From NCBI RefSeq assembly GCF_040436345.1, contig NC_133230.1, positions 24,376,197 to 24,440,196 of the forward strand: 64,000 nucleotides of DNA. Reading direction: 5' to 3'. Origin of the DNA: Pagrus major. Lineage: Eukaryota > Chordata > Actinopteri > Spariformes > Sparidae. Under the pieces are notes generated by a model that saw only the letters and a list, made by a program, of their open reading frames with translations, did not search any database and had not been told where the DNA came from. This document shows, piece by piece, positions 1 through 14,400 of the stretch. The first letter of the stretch is position 1. The number at the start of each line of letters is the position of its first letter. Made by a program: the position numbers and the translations under genes.

Positions 1-175
1 TGTCCTCAAATGTCTTGTTTTGTCTACAGTTTACTGTCATGAAGGAGTTTTACAAAAAAAAGAAAGTATTCACATTTGAGTGGCTGCAATCAGAATTTTT
101 TTTCTTTAAAAATTACTCAAAAACAATTAATCAATGAACAAAAAAGAAGGCTTTTCATTTAATAGTTGACAACCA
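1..175. repeat. Edge fragment of a dispersed teleost repeat (probably non-autonomous hAT-like)
   Basis: The window opens inside a repeat whose text (TGTCCTCAAATGTCTTGTTTTG, then a stretch with 'attcacattt' and 'ctgcaatcagaa') recurs in degenerate form at 27729-28023 and partly at 2821-3363. Other copies end in a GCTGCAAC-like terminus, which suggests a non-autonomous DNA element. The hAT assignment rests on remembered fish repeats and was not searched. Only the interior and one end lie in the window. Confidence 0.5.
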
Positions 176-2820
176 ATCAATTAAATGGACTGTAGCAGCA
201 ATTCATGCAATTTGAGCGATATAAGTATCAATTATGCATCTTTAATTGATGTGTAGCATTTTTGAAATTGCTTTACAAAAAGAAATATCACTACCATAAC
301 TATGAATGCCTGCTGTGCGCTCATTCAAAAAGTGGGTAGGTAGGTACATTTTATATTATTCAGTCTTATCAGTATACTTTTTTTTTTTATAATTGTTACA
401 AATGGATCAATGATGCATCAAAACAAGTTATTAGTGTAACTGTCCCGTGAGACTACAGGTTCAACCCTGGCATGTATTTTTCTAATCCCTCATGCCAGGC
501 AGCGGTGCTGTTAATGATGAGGTGTGTCGCCTCTGAGCCACTGTGCTGCCAGTTTCTCACATCACTGCCCCTCTGGCTCCTTACAACAAATTAACATGGA
601 AGACTGTGCATGAGAACTCGTCTCCCTGTGATTCCTGGTGAGCCTCTGGCCTTTTAAACATCACATTCTTGGGCCATCTAGATCAGAGGAGCGGGAATTC
701 TTCAGGGATTAGGATGGGCATTGTTCCCAGTGCGTTGCTGTCCACTGTGCCGAGCTGACAGCCAGGCCAGCCGAGGCCAACAGAACCCACTGCCAGGAGG
801 TTCACCAATTAAGATGTGCAGGAATGCAAGGAGGAAAATCACAGAGCTGGATCCACACATTAGGATCACTGCTTCACTGTAGGGTCCCTGCAGCTGCAGC
901 CTGGACTCAAGTAGAGCATGTTTACTGGACAAGAAGGTCAGCCGCTATAAAACTGTTATTATTTTGTTTTCATCCACCAGCAAAGCACAACAAGCGAGTA
1001 GGGGAAAAAATCTTTTTCATCCTTTAAAAATGAAATGTGGGTTCTTTGTAGAGCTCATTTATTTAAAAGATCCCCTGTGGAATTTTTCTAACCATTTTCA
1101 GTACTTGGGAACACATTTGTTTGTATCTCACGATGCACAACGACATACAGCACAAAGTAAAAGTAACAGAAGTAACGCACCTAATAACCTTGCATGCACC
1201 AACAAAGGCAAGGATGAAGATGACTGTTAGCTAGCAAACACATGTAAACAATGCAAGTCTTAAACATTCTATAAAACTAATTGCAAATATTTTACAAAGA
1301 AGAACATTTAGCATGTTTGCGAGACCTCAAGGATACACACACAATTCCAATTGGTGAGAAAGACTTAATGTAAACATACATTTTCATTATTTACAACATA
1401 CAATATTACAAAATATAACTATAAAACATCTTCAGAAAAGAAAATATTTCAACATCGCCATTTTTAATCTGACTGAAATCAATAACCTTGTTGCATCTTT
1501 GAGTGCAAAACTTATAACAAATGCTGTAAAACAAGCAGATTTATGCTCAGTCTTGGCAGCGCTGCTTCAATGACATTCTTCAAGACTGAAGCCTCCTCAA
1601 ACTGCTTTTGACCAAGCTCGACCAATTGATTTTCAAGTGGAGGGTTCATGTAACCTGCAGTAGTAGTATTCATGTCGAGGGGCAGGTTTTGAACTTGTCT
1701 CTGAACTCCGAACTAATAAAATCCTCTCATAATCCCACCTACCGTGACCTATGAGCTAACCCCGCTTAATGGCCAGACCAGAACTATGCTAATCTGTCGT
1801 TGGTCAATGAGAGGCTAGACTAGGAATAATAGGCTCAAAACCTATATACACTGGAAAAACATTTTGAAGAACCAGACGTCTACAATGTCTTATCCAAGGC
1901 TGTCAGTGGATGTAGAAAATGTTTTGGGTGGAGAAAGTCAAAATGTTTAATAATCTCTGGCAGGACATGGTAAAGCGATGTAACCGACACATCTGGACAG
2001 AATTCAACAATAGTAACTCATTAACTTTCCCCTCCTGTTTGCTGACATATGGCGATTCCAAATCCTTGTTTTCCTAAGGAGGGGGCACGGCCAAATTTCA
2101 AATCCTAAAGAAAACACTACATAGAAGCCAACATTCATGCCAAGCTGGCCACCTGTGCTTGAACTAGCTGCCATTTCACACAAATGGAGAGCATTTGGTT
2201 CCCACAGCTGATGACAGAATTACCCGCAGCATGAACCTCCCGCATGGGAATCTGCAACTTGCCCCTTAATTGAAGACAGATGCTGCCAGAGCCAATCTGA
2301 TGGTTATTAAAAGAAAGACCTGCAATGGATCGCTTCTTCAGATGGGCTGATAAACTTCCTTGTTCCTCTAATCGCCAGGCTTTACACTGATCCGGGCAGT
2401 CAAAGCCTGAATTCCTTTCTTTAAAACACAACAAACATGATAATTAACGGGGACAGATGCTGGCAAGACAGAGCACTTGTGCAAATAAAGAGAAAATTTG
2501 TCCTGAGTCATCACCATAAATGTGTTAAAAGCCTCACTCTGAGATAATACGCACAGACAAACATATACCTTGAACCAAGACCTCAGGCCTAACATGTAAA
2601 AGGAAAAAGGGTCCTCGGGGGGTGATGACTATCTGGAGCATTTTTCACCACTGACAGCCCATCAAGGTTATGAGAGAAGTGAAACCACTGAATGTGTCTA
2701 CAGGGGAAACCGAAGGAAAACAAGACTTCTGCTCTCGGGGAGACATGCCACTTTCTCTGTCTATTCAGGAAGGGTTACAGAGGGCACAGACAAGTCACTG
2801 AGGATGTGGTCATACAGTAT
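176..2820. other. Intergenic stretch without a recognisable gene
   Basis: All open frames here are under 100 codons, and none has a recognisable motif or plausible splice partners. The stretch is AT-rich. Around 1740-1860 there is mixed unique sequence, and around 2140-2600 a somewhat less AT-rich block that could be conserved non-coding DNA, but that cannot be judged from one sequence. Confidence 0.5.
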
Positions 2821-3363
2821 TAGTGCTGCAACTAACAATTATTATTCAGTTGCCTATTCAGCTGCAGATTATTTTCATGATTAATTGTTAATCTAAAAAA
2901 ATGTGAAAAGTGCTCATCACAATTTCCCAAAACACAAAGATGCATCATCAAGATGCACTATTCCGTAAAAATTAAACAAAAATGTTGAAAAATGCCCTAT
3001 TTCACAATGTTAAAGAAAGTGAGAAAAAATTCCTGGAACTGGACCAAAAGTTAATGAGGTTTATTCTGGGGCAAGACTCGTCCTCAATCTAAATTGGTGG
3101 AAATCCATCAAATAGTTTTTGTGTAATCCTGTTGACAAACCAACCAACCAAGCGACAAACAGAAGCAGGTGAAAATATAACCGCCTTCACAGATGTGATG
3201 AAGAAATGCAGCACATCCTGACATTTAAGAGGCTGAACCCAGCAAATGCTTGACATTTTTGCCTGAAAAATGACTGTAAAAATTAACCAATTGACAAAAT
3301 AGTTGGAGACTAATTTTTTGTCAATAAACTAATCGATAATCATCTAATTGTTGGAGCTCTAGT
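2821..3363. repeat. Degenerate non-autonomous DNA element with GCTGCAAC-type ends, carrying a second repeat inside
   Basis: The left end reads TAGTGCTGCAACTAACAATT. The right end, in reverse complement, reads AACTAGAGCTCCAACAATTA, giving imperfect terminal inverted repeats. The interior (about 3030-3200) contains a different widespread fish repeat text ('ttaatgaggtttattctggg', 'tagtttttgtgtaatcctg', 'gacaaaccaaccaacc'), so this looks like one repeat inserted in another. No clear target duplication survives, which implies an old insertion. Confidence 0.55.
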
Positions 3364-6049
3364 TCCTACATGACCAAAAATGTTTTTTCGGATGTCAAGA
3401 CTGCTGCCAATTAACAGGCTGTGTTTACATTTAAAACCTGGCTTGTTTTTCTAACTGTGGAGGAAAATTCCCATCCATCGACTGTGCTACTATCAATTGA
3501 TGATGCTCACAAGAGATTACATAAAAGTTGGATCCAGCATCTGAATTCAAGAGAACTCAATCAGCCTTTTGTGCAACATTTAACTGCACTAATTGCATTT
3601 TCCTTGTGCGGAACAAGTTGATGGGAGGAGAAGCTAAAATTAGTCCAGAGAATTCCTGCTGCGTTTCTCTCTCACAGTCAGAAGACCTACCGCCTCACGC
3701 TGCATTCATCGAATCTGGAAGTATGACATAAGCCCCCTGGGATGTCTCTAGTCAGACATGGTGGTGCGGGTCCCTATAAGACACCATCAGTCAGGACGGA
3801 TGTTTACGTTCAGAACAAATAAAAATCAAACCTGGAACAGCATGCAGAGGTACAAGGTCCAACAGGCTAACAGAGACAGAAGAGTCTTTATTATTTCAGC
3901 ACTGGTCGCATGTTTATCTTGCAAGACCTCTCTCTCACCCTCTAACCCCGTCTACTCCGGCAGAAAATACCCCCTGAAAACAGCCTTTCTGTGAGTGCCC
4001 TCTTTCCCACATTACTCCTGCAGTTTGTCCCCTGACACACAGGCCCTGAGAGACTAACAGCTTTTCATTCACTGGGGAAAACAATCAACCCTTACGCTGT
4101 TGCTTCATCTTAATCAAATCCACAGCTTCCACAAAAGCGTTGCCAAAACCCTTAGATTCCCACAGACACACACACACAACATATGAGCCTTTTATTTTAG
4201 TCCACTGCATTTTGGAGCAAGCTGCTTAGATGTGGCGATAAGTGATCCATCCAAACGAACACCCACAGGGCACTGTGAAGAGTTTCGGCCATATGGTGAT
4301 CCCATACCCAGGCCAAAATAGCCCTTAATGGGAGAATAATCATTCCCTGCTGTGCTGAAATAGGAGAAACAGCTATTTTCACCTCCCCATAAATTACCTT
4401 TATCCACAAAATGCATACCTGGCAAGTGAGGTTGTAAGTGCCATCTTAAATGGAGACTGACAAGCGAAGACTTCCAGTTCTTTTAACATTATAAATAATA
4501 GACAAGTTGTCCATTTAGTACTCCTCCAATCAATGGGGTCTGGAGGGGAGAGCGGAGGGCTGCTGGTTAAAATTAGATGTCTAGTTTTCAAATAGAATTG
4601 GAGTGTGCTCATTTTAAGGTGCATTACACCCCATCTGAAAGCAAACAGCTCCCTTGTGCTTCATGGGGGCTTGTCAACATCATAACAGCAAAAATGCAGC
4701 GCCAGACCTCCCTTGGGTGTCTGTAATGCTAAATCACTGATGCGCACGCTCTCACTTTAAAACAAAAACAAAGTTGACAGGTCCCGTTTGGAGTCGACCT
4801 TTAACTTTCACAGTGTAATCCTAGCTACAGCTTTCAAAGCTTCATAGTCTCATGAGATCCAAGTCTACCCTAAGCAGCATCAAGTAAGCATTGAACCACT
4901 AAATAATAAAGAAAGTGGCTGATGGAAAGCCCAGACGCTGGGTTTTAAAGTTATATGGTCTCTTCAGATGAAACCTCCCTTGCATTCTGCAGCTCTGGTG
5001 ATTTTATCACAGCTGCAGCATACCAAGACTCGGGAAGAAGGAATAAAGAGCCAAGTCTGAGGTCCAAGATACACTCGGGCAGTTTCCTGTCTGGACCACC
5101 TGGAAGAAGGCGCTGTTTATCGCATTGAGGCAACATTTATCTGAAATCAATTTGAGACGTTATTGTCTGAAAGGTCAAGTGAGGTCAAAAGGAGAAGAAA
5201 ATAGAACTTTTCACTGGTAACTGATTGATTTTGTCCCATTCTTCGTCAACAGCTGGTGGGGAGAGTCATTGACCTATGAACAGCCTGCATTTAAAGCCTG
5301 AATGTGTCTCACTGGGGTGCTCATTAGACAAGAAACAATTAGGTTTGCTGGGGGCCAAGTATGGGCACCGTAGGGGGCGGGAATGGGATGCAGGGAAAGA
5401 GGAAATGGCAAATGATTCAACTCCAGCATGGAGGTTAGTTGTCTCACAAGTCTGACGTGAATGCATGAGTGGAAAAACCTCATCTCCAACAAAGGGGAGA
5501 ATCAGCTGATCAAAGTTCATTCAACTGAAAGTGTTTGGGTCCAAAGACAAACATTTCTTATCTGACTGAAACTCCTGCACCCTGCGGGGCTTATAGCTTA
5601 GAGGTTGTGAAATTACACAGTATGAAGCAAAAATGCACTTAAAGTATGCAGTATCTGTAGGTAATGCAACTTTGAAGGCGGTGGAGCCCATCATGATGTG
5701 TAATAAGTGATGTGTTGAAGTAATACATGAGAGACAGAGCTCTAAAGCGGACTCTGAGTTTGAATTCATAAGCAAAAAGACACGCATGCAGATATTTGGT
5801 ACTTTTAATGAACTTTGAGGTGGTTTGTTTTTGGGTGAAAACGAGCAATATAACGTTAAACAGCTACATTTTAGCCCGAAACGCGCCTGACAAAAGCTAA
5901 TAAAACGTGCAGTGTTTCTCAAAAACACAACATCAGTGTCGACACAGAAGAGAAACCCTCCTGACATGTAAAAGTGAACTCAACCTGCATCACAGCTAAC
6001 GCGGAGTTAGCTCAGGTTTGGTAAAAGTTGTCAAAAGCACTTCACGTAC

Positions 6050-6310
6050 CGAATTCGCCAACTTCTTTCCGTCGGACGACTTCTGTCCTCAGTAAAACTG
6101 CTCTCCGTAGTTTCTTGACGAAAAATCTTAAAGTTACTCCGTTGGTTATATTCTTCTTTTCACATGTTAAAAGCCGCTCAGACACACACACACATCCCAC
6201 CGCAGGTCATCAGCTCACACTGAGCACAACACCCAAGCACTGCTGCATCTTTGAAGAGCTGCTGAGAACTGATGCTGCGTTCACGACCTGTCGGAAATGT
6301 ACTAACTGTT
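6050..6310 (-). promoter_or_regulatory. Possible promoter / non-coding first exon of a minus-strand transcript running out of the window
   Basis: In an AT-rich region, about 5990-6130 is locally rich in CpG. On the minus strand the sequence ends at a strong donor, GAATTCG|GTACGTGA, near 6052-6048. This would fit a short non-coding first exon spliced to exons beyond the left edge. No coding sequence supports it and the start is unknown, so this is a weak call. Confidence 0.25.
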
Positions 6311-7284
6311 AGTGAACGCAAGTGACCGCAACAAGAATGCGAATCTCTTCTGATTCTCGGTTATCAAGATAGAAAATGGTTTTAAAACAACAACAGCAAC
6401 AAAAAAAATGCGTAGCTATTGTTCGGCCCATTTATCATTACGTGGCCTTTTAAGTAAATTAATAATGTTGGATGGATGTATTTTGTTGTTTTCTCACATT
6501 CCAATAAAAATAGGTACCTGAAAGTAGATAAATAACATTAAAGTCGTTTTTATCATTTCTAAAAAGTTTGTTGGTAAAAATCCCATGAGTCTGAAGAGTC
6601 TCTAATCTACGAAGGGCAAGTGAATGTAACGGCCGACCGCCTGTTTTTGACAGGCCAGTGTCTGTTTGGTGAGGTGTTCCCACATCAGAACATCTGGCCT
6701 GCAGAGTTGTGTAGTTTCTACCAGTACGACGTCGTTTAAAATGTGGTAAACAAACAATATGTTTTTTCCCATCCAAGTATTTTTACTTCACTCATGTGAT
6801 ATATGCAAACCAGTGACAGGCTTGAGAAAGAACATAATAAATTGTAACCCTTCCAATTACTTTTATGACGCTTAGGTCAGTGGACTGGGGGGACCCACAA
6901 AGGATGCTTCAGTGAATCAATTGGGTGGTTGCTAATTTATGGTTGGCTGATTAAATAGAGAGGGGCGCTTTTTGCCTTGGAGCAACCCCCTCTCTGCCTC
7001 CATAGGAGTGTGAAGAAAACAATATGCTGGATGACTTAAGAAAAGTCGTCGAGCATACTGTGAATGTCAGAGTTAAGCTTGTGTTGTTATATCTACAGAG
7101 TTCTTATAGAATTAACTTGCTTGAATGTGTTATATGTAAACAAGTATTACATAGCAAGAGGTGCACTATCATAATGATTCTAAATAAGACAAAGATGTAT
7201 GAAGCAAATAAATAGTTAGTGCAGCCCATTTTAATTAATTTTAACTGCACAACGCTGCTGAGTTAAATCTAATGAAGCAATGTC

Positions 7285-7296
7285 GCCATCTGCTGG
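7285..7296. promoter_or_regulatory. CTCF-like core motif
   Basis: GCCATCTGCTGG matches the vertebrate CTCF core consensus GCCMYCTRSTGG at every position, extended by GCAGA on the right. It lies about 1.2 kb past the 3' end of spint1 coding sequence. Matches of this length also occur by chance and inside fish repeats, so binding is only a possibility. Confidence 0.3.
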
Positions 7297-8484
7297 CAGA
7301 GACACCATTTGCCCTATTACAAGACACTATACCATTAAAATGATACTGAAGCAGTTATTCTGAGGTAACAAAGTTACATAGTGAACTGAAATTACACTTG
7401 AGAGAATGGAATCGTGTGGATGGTTGTGTCTTTTGTCTGCAGAGCAGTGTTAGCAGCACGACATACAGTGATTTCACTAAGCAGCAAAAACAAAATATGA
7501 AATTCATTCTGCATGTAGACAGCAGAGCAGTCAATCACACCCAGGTCAACAAACATGTTGGCAAGATCTTTGGTAAGATAAAAAACACTTGCAAATACCT
7601 GTGGAGTTAATTATTTTATTTTGTATAAACATCATGATACTGCCGAAGTTACAAAAACCTATATCAGGTCATATGTACAAAGTTTAAATTGTTGATATTC
7701 AACAACAAGGCTGCTTTATAAGGTATCAATAATAATTATTTCATGTATGCACTATGCTTACTCTAAAAATACTCTTGTAAAATCATTGCAGAATAACCTT
7801 CTTATGTAAAATATCACTCTCTAAAAATTCCAAGATTATGTACATTAAGCATGTATATGCAATTCAATGTAACAATGGTGTATGAACAAGATAAAACCAA
7901 ATCTGACAGAGAGAAGAAGCTGGTGTGGCAGGAGTTCAGGAAGTTAAAGGGATCACCATATGAGATTACACATCCACAAAAATTACCAGAGCTCGTTTTT
8001 AAGAACATGCAATCTAGACTCTTACTTTACTCTAGACCAATGTGGACTTTTTTGTGGACTCTATTTTAAAAAGAGCTGTTCACTAACAAATATCAGATCA
8101 TTTAGGCAAGTACAACAAAGTAGGAAATATTAATGAAATTTACCTGGTCTCATGGTAATCTTTGCACTAATGAAAATCCTTCCCTTTTAACCTGAGCACA
8201 AACTGACAACATTTTAACAGGTCAATGCATTAAAACATCACATACATTAAGTCAAATCATTAGACATCACATTTCATCACTGCAGAAGACATTCTGCCTT
8301 CTGTATACATCACCCTTACAAAACACATCCATATCAGAACAAACTAAAAACAGATCCCCTCCAAACTTAGTCAGCGGACATCGTTTCCTCTCTCATCAAT
8401 CTGAGTTTGTTCAATGGGACGACAAAGCTCCGACAAGCAGTGTCATTACCACCGGGAGGGGGGTCACAGGTGAGGACTGAGTGA

Positions 8485-11400
8485 TCAGATGGGCTTGGTG
8501 GTGGTGTTGTAGACTAGGCGATCTCTGTCCTCATAGGAGACCGGAGGGGGGTTGACGAGCACACGTTGGTGTGAGGACTTCTTCCTTCCTTTCACGAGGC
8601 AGTACACCAAGACGCCCAGCAGGATGAAGATGGCTAGTCCCAGGAGGGCAGCTACCACCAAAGGAACTGTTAAATGAATGAATATACATTATCAAAAAAC
8701 TGCACTTCCTCGAATGGTCACTTGAGGCTGGCTCAAAAACAGAAATAAACATGTATACTGTCTGGTACTATAACTGATTGGGGTTTCTACTGCTAATTTC
8801 CCCATTCATGACAACTGTACAGGGGCTCGCCTCAGCCCCACCGAGATCAACCTCTTTGCCCATTTTTGGATAAGCCGTGAGTTAGGCAGAGTCAGGCACT
8901 GCCATGATGGCGATGGCCGAAGCACATGGCTTCACAATGCCTCTTCAGTGACTTATGGGTGATGTCATGGAGACTATGTCTGTATTTGATTCACTCTATG
9001 GTGCAGGGTGAAAAAAATGAAGCGCGACATACCCATGTTCTTGTCATCCACACTGCGCTCATGTGTCCCGTGTTTTATGAATACATCCTTTTCTGAAATG
9101 AACAAAAGAGACATGATATAGTTAGAATTTTTCATAACCGTATATAAAACATAAAATCTAGACTTTTCTGGGAAGGAAAATTAAACCTGCAAAAACTATT
9201 TTTGGCCATTTGGGGGCAACGGAAACAAGCTGTGAAGAACACCGACACCACCTCTTTCAAAGAATACTCTTTACTTTTCTATTACATTGTTGGACTTATG
9301 ACGGACAGTGTTGTGAAAATGATCAGAATCAATGCAGCAGAAACAAAGAGTTTTATTCCTTAAACAATTATTTTATTCTCCTTTTCAAAACCTGCTGCCT
9401 ACATTACCCACAATGCAACACCGCCATCAATAGCTTGCTCAGCGAATTGACCCTGTTATGCTTTTAGTGGCTAATGAATGCTGCAATCCTTTGTACTCGG
9501 GACTCATAAAAAGACTACCTCTGATACAGAAAGTGCACTTACGTCACAGCACTATGGTGGTGCAAAGAGGAAACAGTGAGCAGAATTACCTTTCAGTACA
9601 TTTTTACTTTATGTAGTGTTTGTATTGTGAAATGTGTTATAACCACTTTGTAGTTACTGGTTCCATTTTCATTCGGTTGGTTTTTCTGCTTGATAGAAGT
9701 CTTTGTGAGCATGCTGTACTAGCCTCCTGTCTCTTTTCAAAGTGTGCTAATCAGTGAAGCTGTGTGTGACGTTCAGAGATTTGCCATACAAACACCATTT
9801 TGCTTTGGGCGTCTATGTTTTTCCAAGAAGATGCACTGAGAGGCATGCAGATTGGAAGTTTTCTCTCAGATGTTCAGCAGTCATAGAGTAAAGCTAGGGC
9901 GCATTTAGAGTAAGACATAAAACCAGAAAAATGAGCTTAAAGATGCCAAAGCTGCAAAAGCTGGTTTTAGAGTCTGGTTTTAATTTTCGACAGATTTCTC
10001 AGGACAAGCAACTCCCATCCCATTACATGTTGTCATTCGTTAATTCAACATTGATTGACGCAGTTCAAGTATTAGTTTCTCATTGTATCTACTAGTTTTA
10101 TATGAGTTTTGAACACTAACAAAGAAGCGCAACTTCCTGATAAATGAGTAATTCAGAGTTAACATTTGCACTTCACCCTGTTCACAGAGTTTCCAGCTGC
10201 TCCCCCATGGGCAACCACAGGTAATAGTTGGTGAAAAAACAGCCTGAGGCAGTAGAAAGTGCAGCACCAGGTAGAGAGCAGTAGACGAGAAGGGCGACCC
10301 AAACAATAACATTGCATCAACAAAATATCATAAAAAATTCAGGTGGACTGGTGTGACAATGAGTACTGGGAAAATGATACTTTCGTCACGTATCTTAGGT
10401 GAGGCCTCTCAACACTGTGTATGTTTATTTTAGGTGTATGCATAGCATGCTAATTTACCAGGATGCATTTATACATAATGCTCACTTAGCGTTAATAACA
10501 ACCCACCTGTTACCCCACGGCAAAACTTCATACAGGCCTCCTGAGTGTCAAATCTGTTCTCATTTCCTGAGCATCCGCCATAGTTGAAGCGAGAGCAGAT
10601 CTTCTGATAGGGGTCGTAGTACCACTTGGTGAAGCTGTCTCTGCAGCTTCCTGTGTCAGGAAGCTCTGTGCAGCGCACTGTGAACCAGAGTAAAGGAGCA
10701 GGTGGGGTGAGATTATGAGAAGAACAGTTTTAACAGATGGCAAGAGTTTTTCTATTTTTACAATATGAACACATTGTAAAAATGAAAAATGATAGGCACA
10801 AATCAACAATAAGAAAAAGACTAAAGTTCAAATATCACCTTTTTGTTCGTTCACTGGAATCTGCAGCAGAATACGAAACTTCTTGTCCACTATTGGGCAC
10901 ACAGAACATAATTCAAGTTAGTATGTCTTTTGAGGAAACATTGTATCAGTGTCATATCGTGTCTGCAGGTAGAACTCCATGAGCCAATATGAAAATGAAG
11001 CCTAATTTGCATAGACGCTGCTTACAGTCCTGGCATTTCTGCTCATCGGAGCTGTCGCTACATTGTGGGGTTGAGTCACACTCCAGGCCCGGATCCAAAC
11101 AGCAGCCATTATCACAGGTGAACTGCTCTGTTGTACAGGGAGCATCGCATTTTTCTCCTGTGGCACACAAACACAGAGGACTTCGTCACTTAATATTGCA
11201 ACAGAACTGTTGCTTTAAAGCAGCTGTGTTGATATTTTCGTAATATCAACATGTGAAAAAAAAAGAAGTGACAATGTGAAAGGGGTTGTTCTACTGATGA
11301 ACCTCCAAATAAATATCACCTAAAGCAGCTACTCTCAGCTTTATTGAGCTTTATAGCAAGTTCAGCTCATTGTTTAGCAATTAGCAGAGCAATTAGCAGA

Positions 11401-14400
11401 TTTAGCAGCTTAAGAGCCAGATATGTCCCTAAAATGTTGGTAAAGATCAGAAAACCAATAAATGAATTAAATAATTTCTGTGAAATAAGATCACAGAAAT
11501 GAACGATATATGAATTTACAAAATCTGGAAATACATGTGTTGCTTTTGCTCTTCGCCTTCCTCGTATGCCAACAGTAGGTAGCATATACCGCCAACTGGC
11601 AGGACAGGAATGTTCTGTTGACCTGACGTCACCCACAGAAGGGATCATTTGCATTTTCATAATTAACTTTCTACTTGTTGAAGAAAGGTATGATTGAGAT
11701 ACATGTTTTAACAATGGAGTAAAATGAATTGTGTTAGAAAGTAAAACATATAGTAGAATTCACCTACCTTGAGACCCAGGAATAGGAAGACCTCTGCCTG
11801 ATTTACCACCCTTGTCTGAAAGACAAAACAACAAAATAATATTACTATCCAATCATTTTGTCAATAATAACATGTTTAAAAGGCAAACATATTGTTTACC
11901 ATGAAACTAGTGGAGACTCCAGTAAGTCACTGGCCAAGTGAAGAGGTAGTCCTGCACTGTTTCCCCCCTGATTCGAGTCTCTCAGATATGCTAAGCTAGT
12001 GGTCTCCTAGCTATAGCATCATATTTACTGTAGCTGTGAGAGTGGTAAAGATATGTTCATCAAACTTTCTTTAAGATTTATGCTTTTATAATATTTCAAA
12101 AATGTAAAACTATTCCTATAAATACTGGTCAATTTTAGTGTTGCCATTCCAGCTAACGTTCAGTAGCAACTTTTATTTTCACACAATTAGAGTTAGATGA
12201 CCTATATTAAACTCACCATGAGTTGGTCTGGAAATGTTCTGTAGTAGTTCAGTAGTATCAAAAAATAGTAGTATCGTGCATGTTACTACACCACTGATAA
12301 AATGCTAAAAGCAGCACACTGTTGTAACCACGGCTGCACCATTTATGAACAAACAAGCATTCATAATTTTATTTTTATGTTACTACTTGATTAGGTTTAC
12401 ATGCTTTAATGCTCAAAAAACATATCAGTTTTTTCATACTGTCCAGTGCTGCAGCACTATATTCCCCCTCTGTCTGAAACGCTCTGCTCCCGTCTCTTTG
12501 ATCACCATCGAAAAAATCCATGTGTAAAAGCACAGAGCACAGATACCTGAGCCGGCGCAGGCGTTGGTGCACTCATCCTTGGTGAGATAGTTGTTGAGGT
12601 TCTCCCTGCAGCCCCCAAACATGAACTCCTCACACGTCTCTGAGGCAGCATTGTAATGCCAGCGAGGGAAGGAACCACGACACGGCCCAATCTTCTTCGG
12701 AGCCATACAGTGGTCTGGTGGAACACAAAACAAAGGATTAGACTTGATTCACAATAAATAACTGAAGGCTATCCTGGAAATCTGTGGTTATTTCATGCCA
12801 GTATTATACATACTAAATCTCACTGGTAATGCTATCACATTTGAAAAAACTGTTGCGTCCCAATGGCAGGAATCTCTTCATTTTTGGGAGAATCCACCAC
12901 TGTGAGAAGTCCAAGTTTGAGAGTTAATGCTTTAATTGTTCCGCACACTGTGATGACATGTACATGGTTTAGTTAGTGCAGCGACAATGTGAGAAATAGC
13001 ACTCTCATCGAGGCTTATTGATGGTACGATCTAGTTATAAATCGTCAAAGATGTCTTACGTACTCAACAAACAATCTCCCTCAGAAGTCATCTCTCCATA
13101 GCCTGGAAAATACCAATCTAATGTGTCTGGGATGATCTCACCAGACACAATGTAACACTTGTCCTTTCGCTTCTATAATCCAGTTCAACTAGCCATTAAT
13201 AGTTTTGTCTTATATGTCACACCACATGTGGTGGGATTCTTTTTGTCCTTTGTCCTTACTTCCTACTTTTGGTGTCTGTCTTGTTAGTAGACGCATGTAT
13301 AAGGACACATGAGGTTTTCCTGTCTAGAGAAACACGACAGAAAACCAGATGTGGTGAGTTTCAATAGACAGTGAGGTTGCAGAAGAAAGGAAATCGTGTG
13401 AATCAGCAACACTTGTCACTCACGTACAGCACTGCTATTTCAAGACACAGAAACTGTAAGCTACACTTTCATTACCAAGTTCTCATGTGATCACATCACA
13501 ATGGCTTTAACTGCTCCTCAATCCATTCATTATTGTGGTGTAAATGTGGCAGCATTGACATGTAGAGTCACTGTCATGCCTACTCCACTCCACTGAAGCA
13601 CATTCCTAACACTATCCAGGACACGAGCTGTTAATAAGTAACTGAGCCACAGAATGGTTAAAAGTCTTTTTCTTGTCCTTCAGTCGACAACCAACCAACA
13701 ACCTTCAAATACAGCCACGATGAAAAGAAAGGACTTTGGAAAACGAAAAAAAGGTAATCACTTTTGATCAAGAGGATCACAGAGTGTTCGTGTTTGTGTA
13801 ACTCAAGCTGAAACCAGACTGACAGGTTTCGTTGAGTCGGGGGTGGAGGGAGTGGGATGGGAGCAGGGGAGCTGTTAGAACCACACCGGCTGCAGTCACT
13901 TCCGTTTACGAGGAAAAACTCCAAACAGCCTGACTTGAGCCTTTTGTGTTTTGTTTCCAGAGAAGACGCACAGGTACGCCATGTGACGCCAGGGATAACT
14001 TTTAACAAACCCACGTTGCAACAGAAAGAAACAACTTGTTCCATATTTCAGGACTACTAAGAGCGATAATGTGAGCTTTTATCTCTCTATCTTCATGCTG
14101 TTTCGTCATTCAGTCTCCAGGAATTAGGCGGGCATGCCATGACAGGTTTGATCACAACTAACACAGAGTGGCTTCGTTTGTGACAAATGCCAAACAATGA
14201 GTTGAGTTCCTTGGAAGCCCCCCCAGAAAAACATAAAAGACAACTGTGCAATGCTGACATAACACACAAGTCACACCTTGTTCAGAAACTGATAGGCCTA
14301 TTTCGAGCTTTAAATTCAGAAAATGAAAAACATCAACAATTTGAATATAAGGAAAATATTTATAGACCAGTAAAAAATGGCACTGTGCTCTTTTTGCTGT

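Larger units (their letters stand above)
3364..8484. other. Intergenic stretch downstream of spint1; no coding exon seen
   Basis: No open frame here resembles a protein family. The longest minus frame (5521-5967, 148 codons) has no recognisable domain and biased composition. The segment next to 8485 should hold the spint1 3' untranslated region; TTTATT (AATAAA on the minus strand) occurs near 7613. A CpG-containing block near 5990-6310 is listed separately as a possible promoter and first exon. Confidence 0.45.

Noticed and set aside
5521-5967. 148-codon open frame on the minus strand
   Set aside because: No domain, no plausible splice neighbours, and cysteine/serine-rich composition typical of random frames; treated as chance.
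10399-11243. Plus-strand frames overlapping the spint1 Kunitz 2 and LDLa exons
   Set aside because: Antisense shadows of real exons; the minus-strand reading has cysteine spacing and splice sites of the expected domains.
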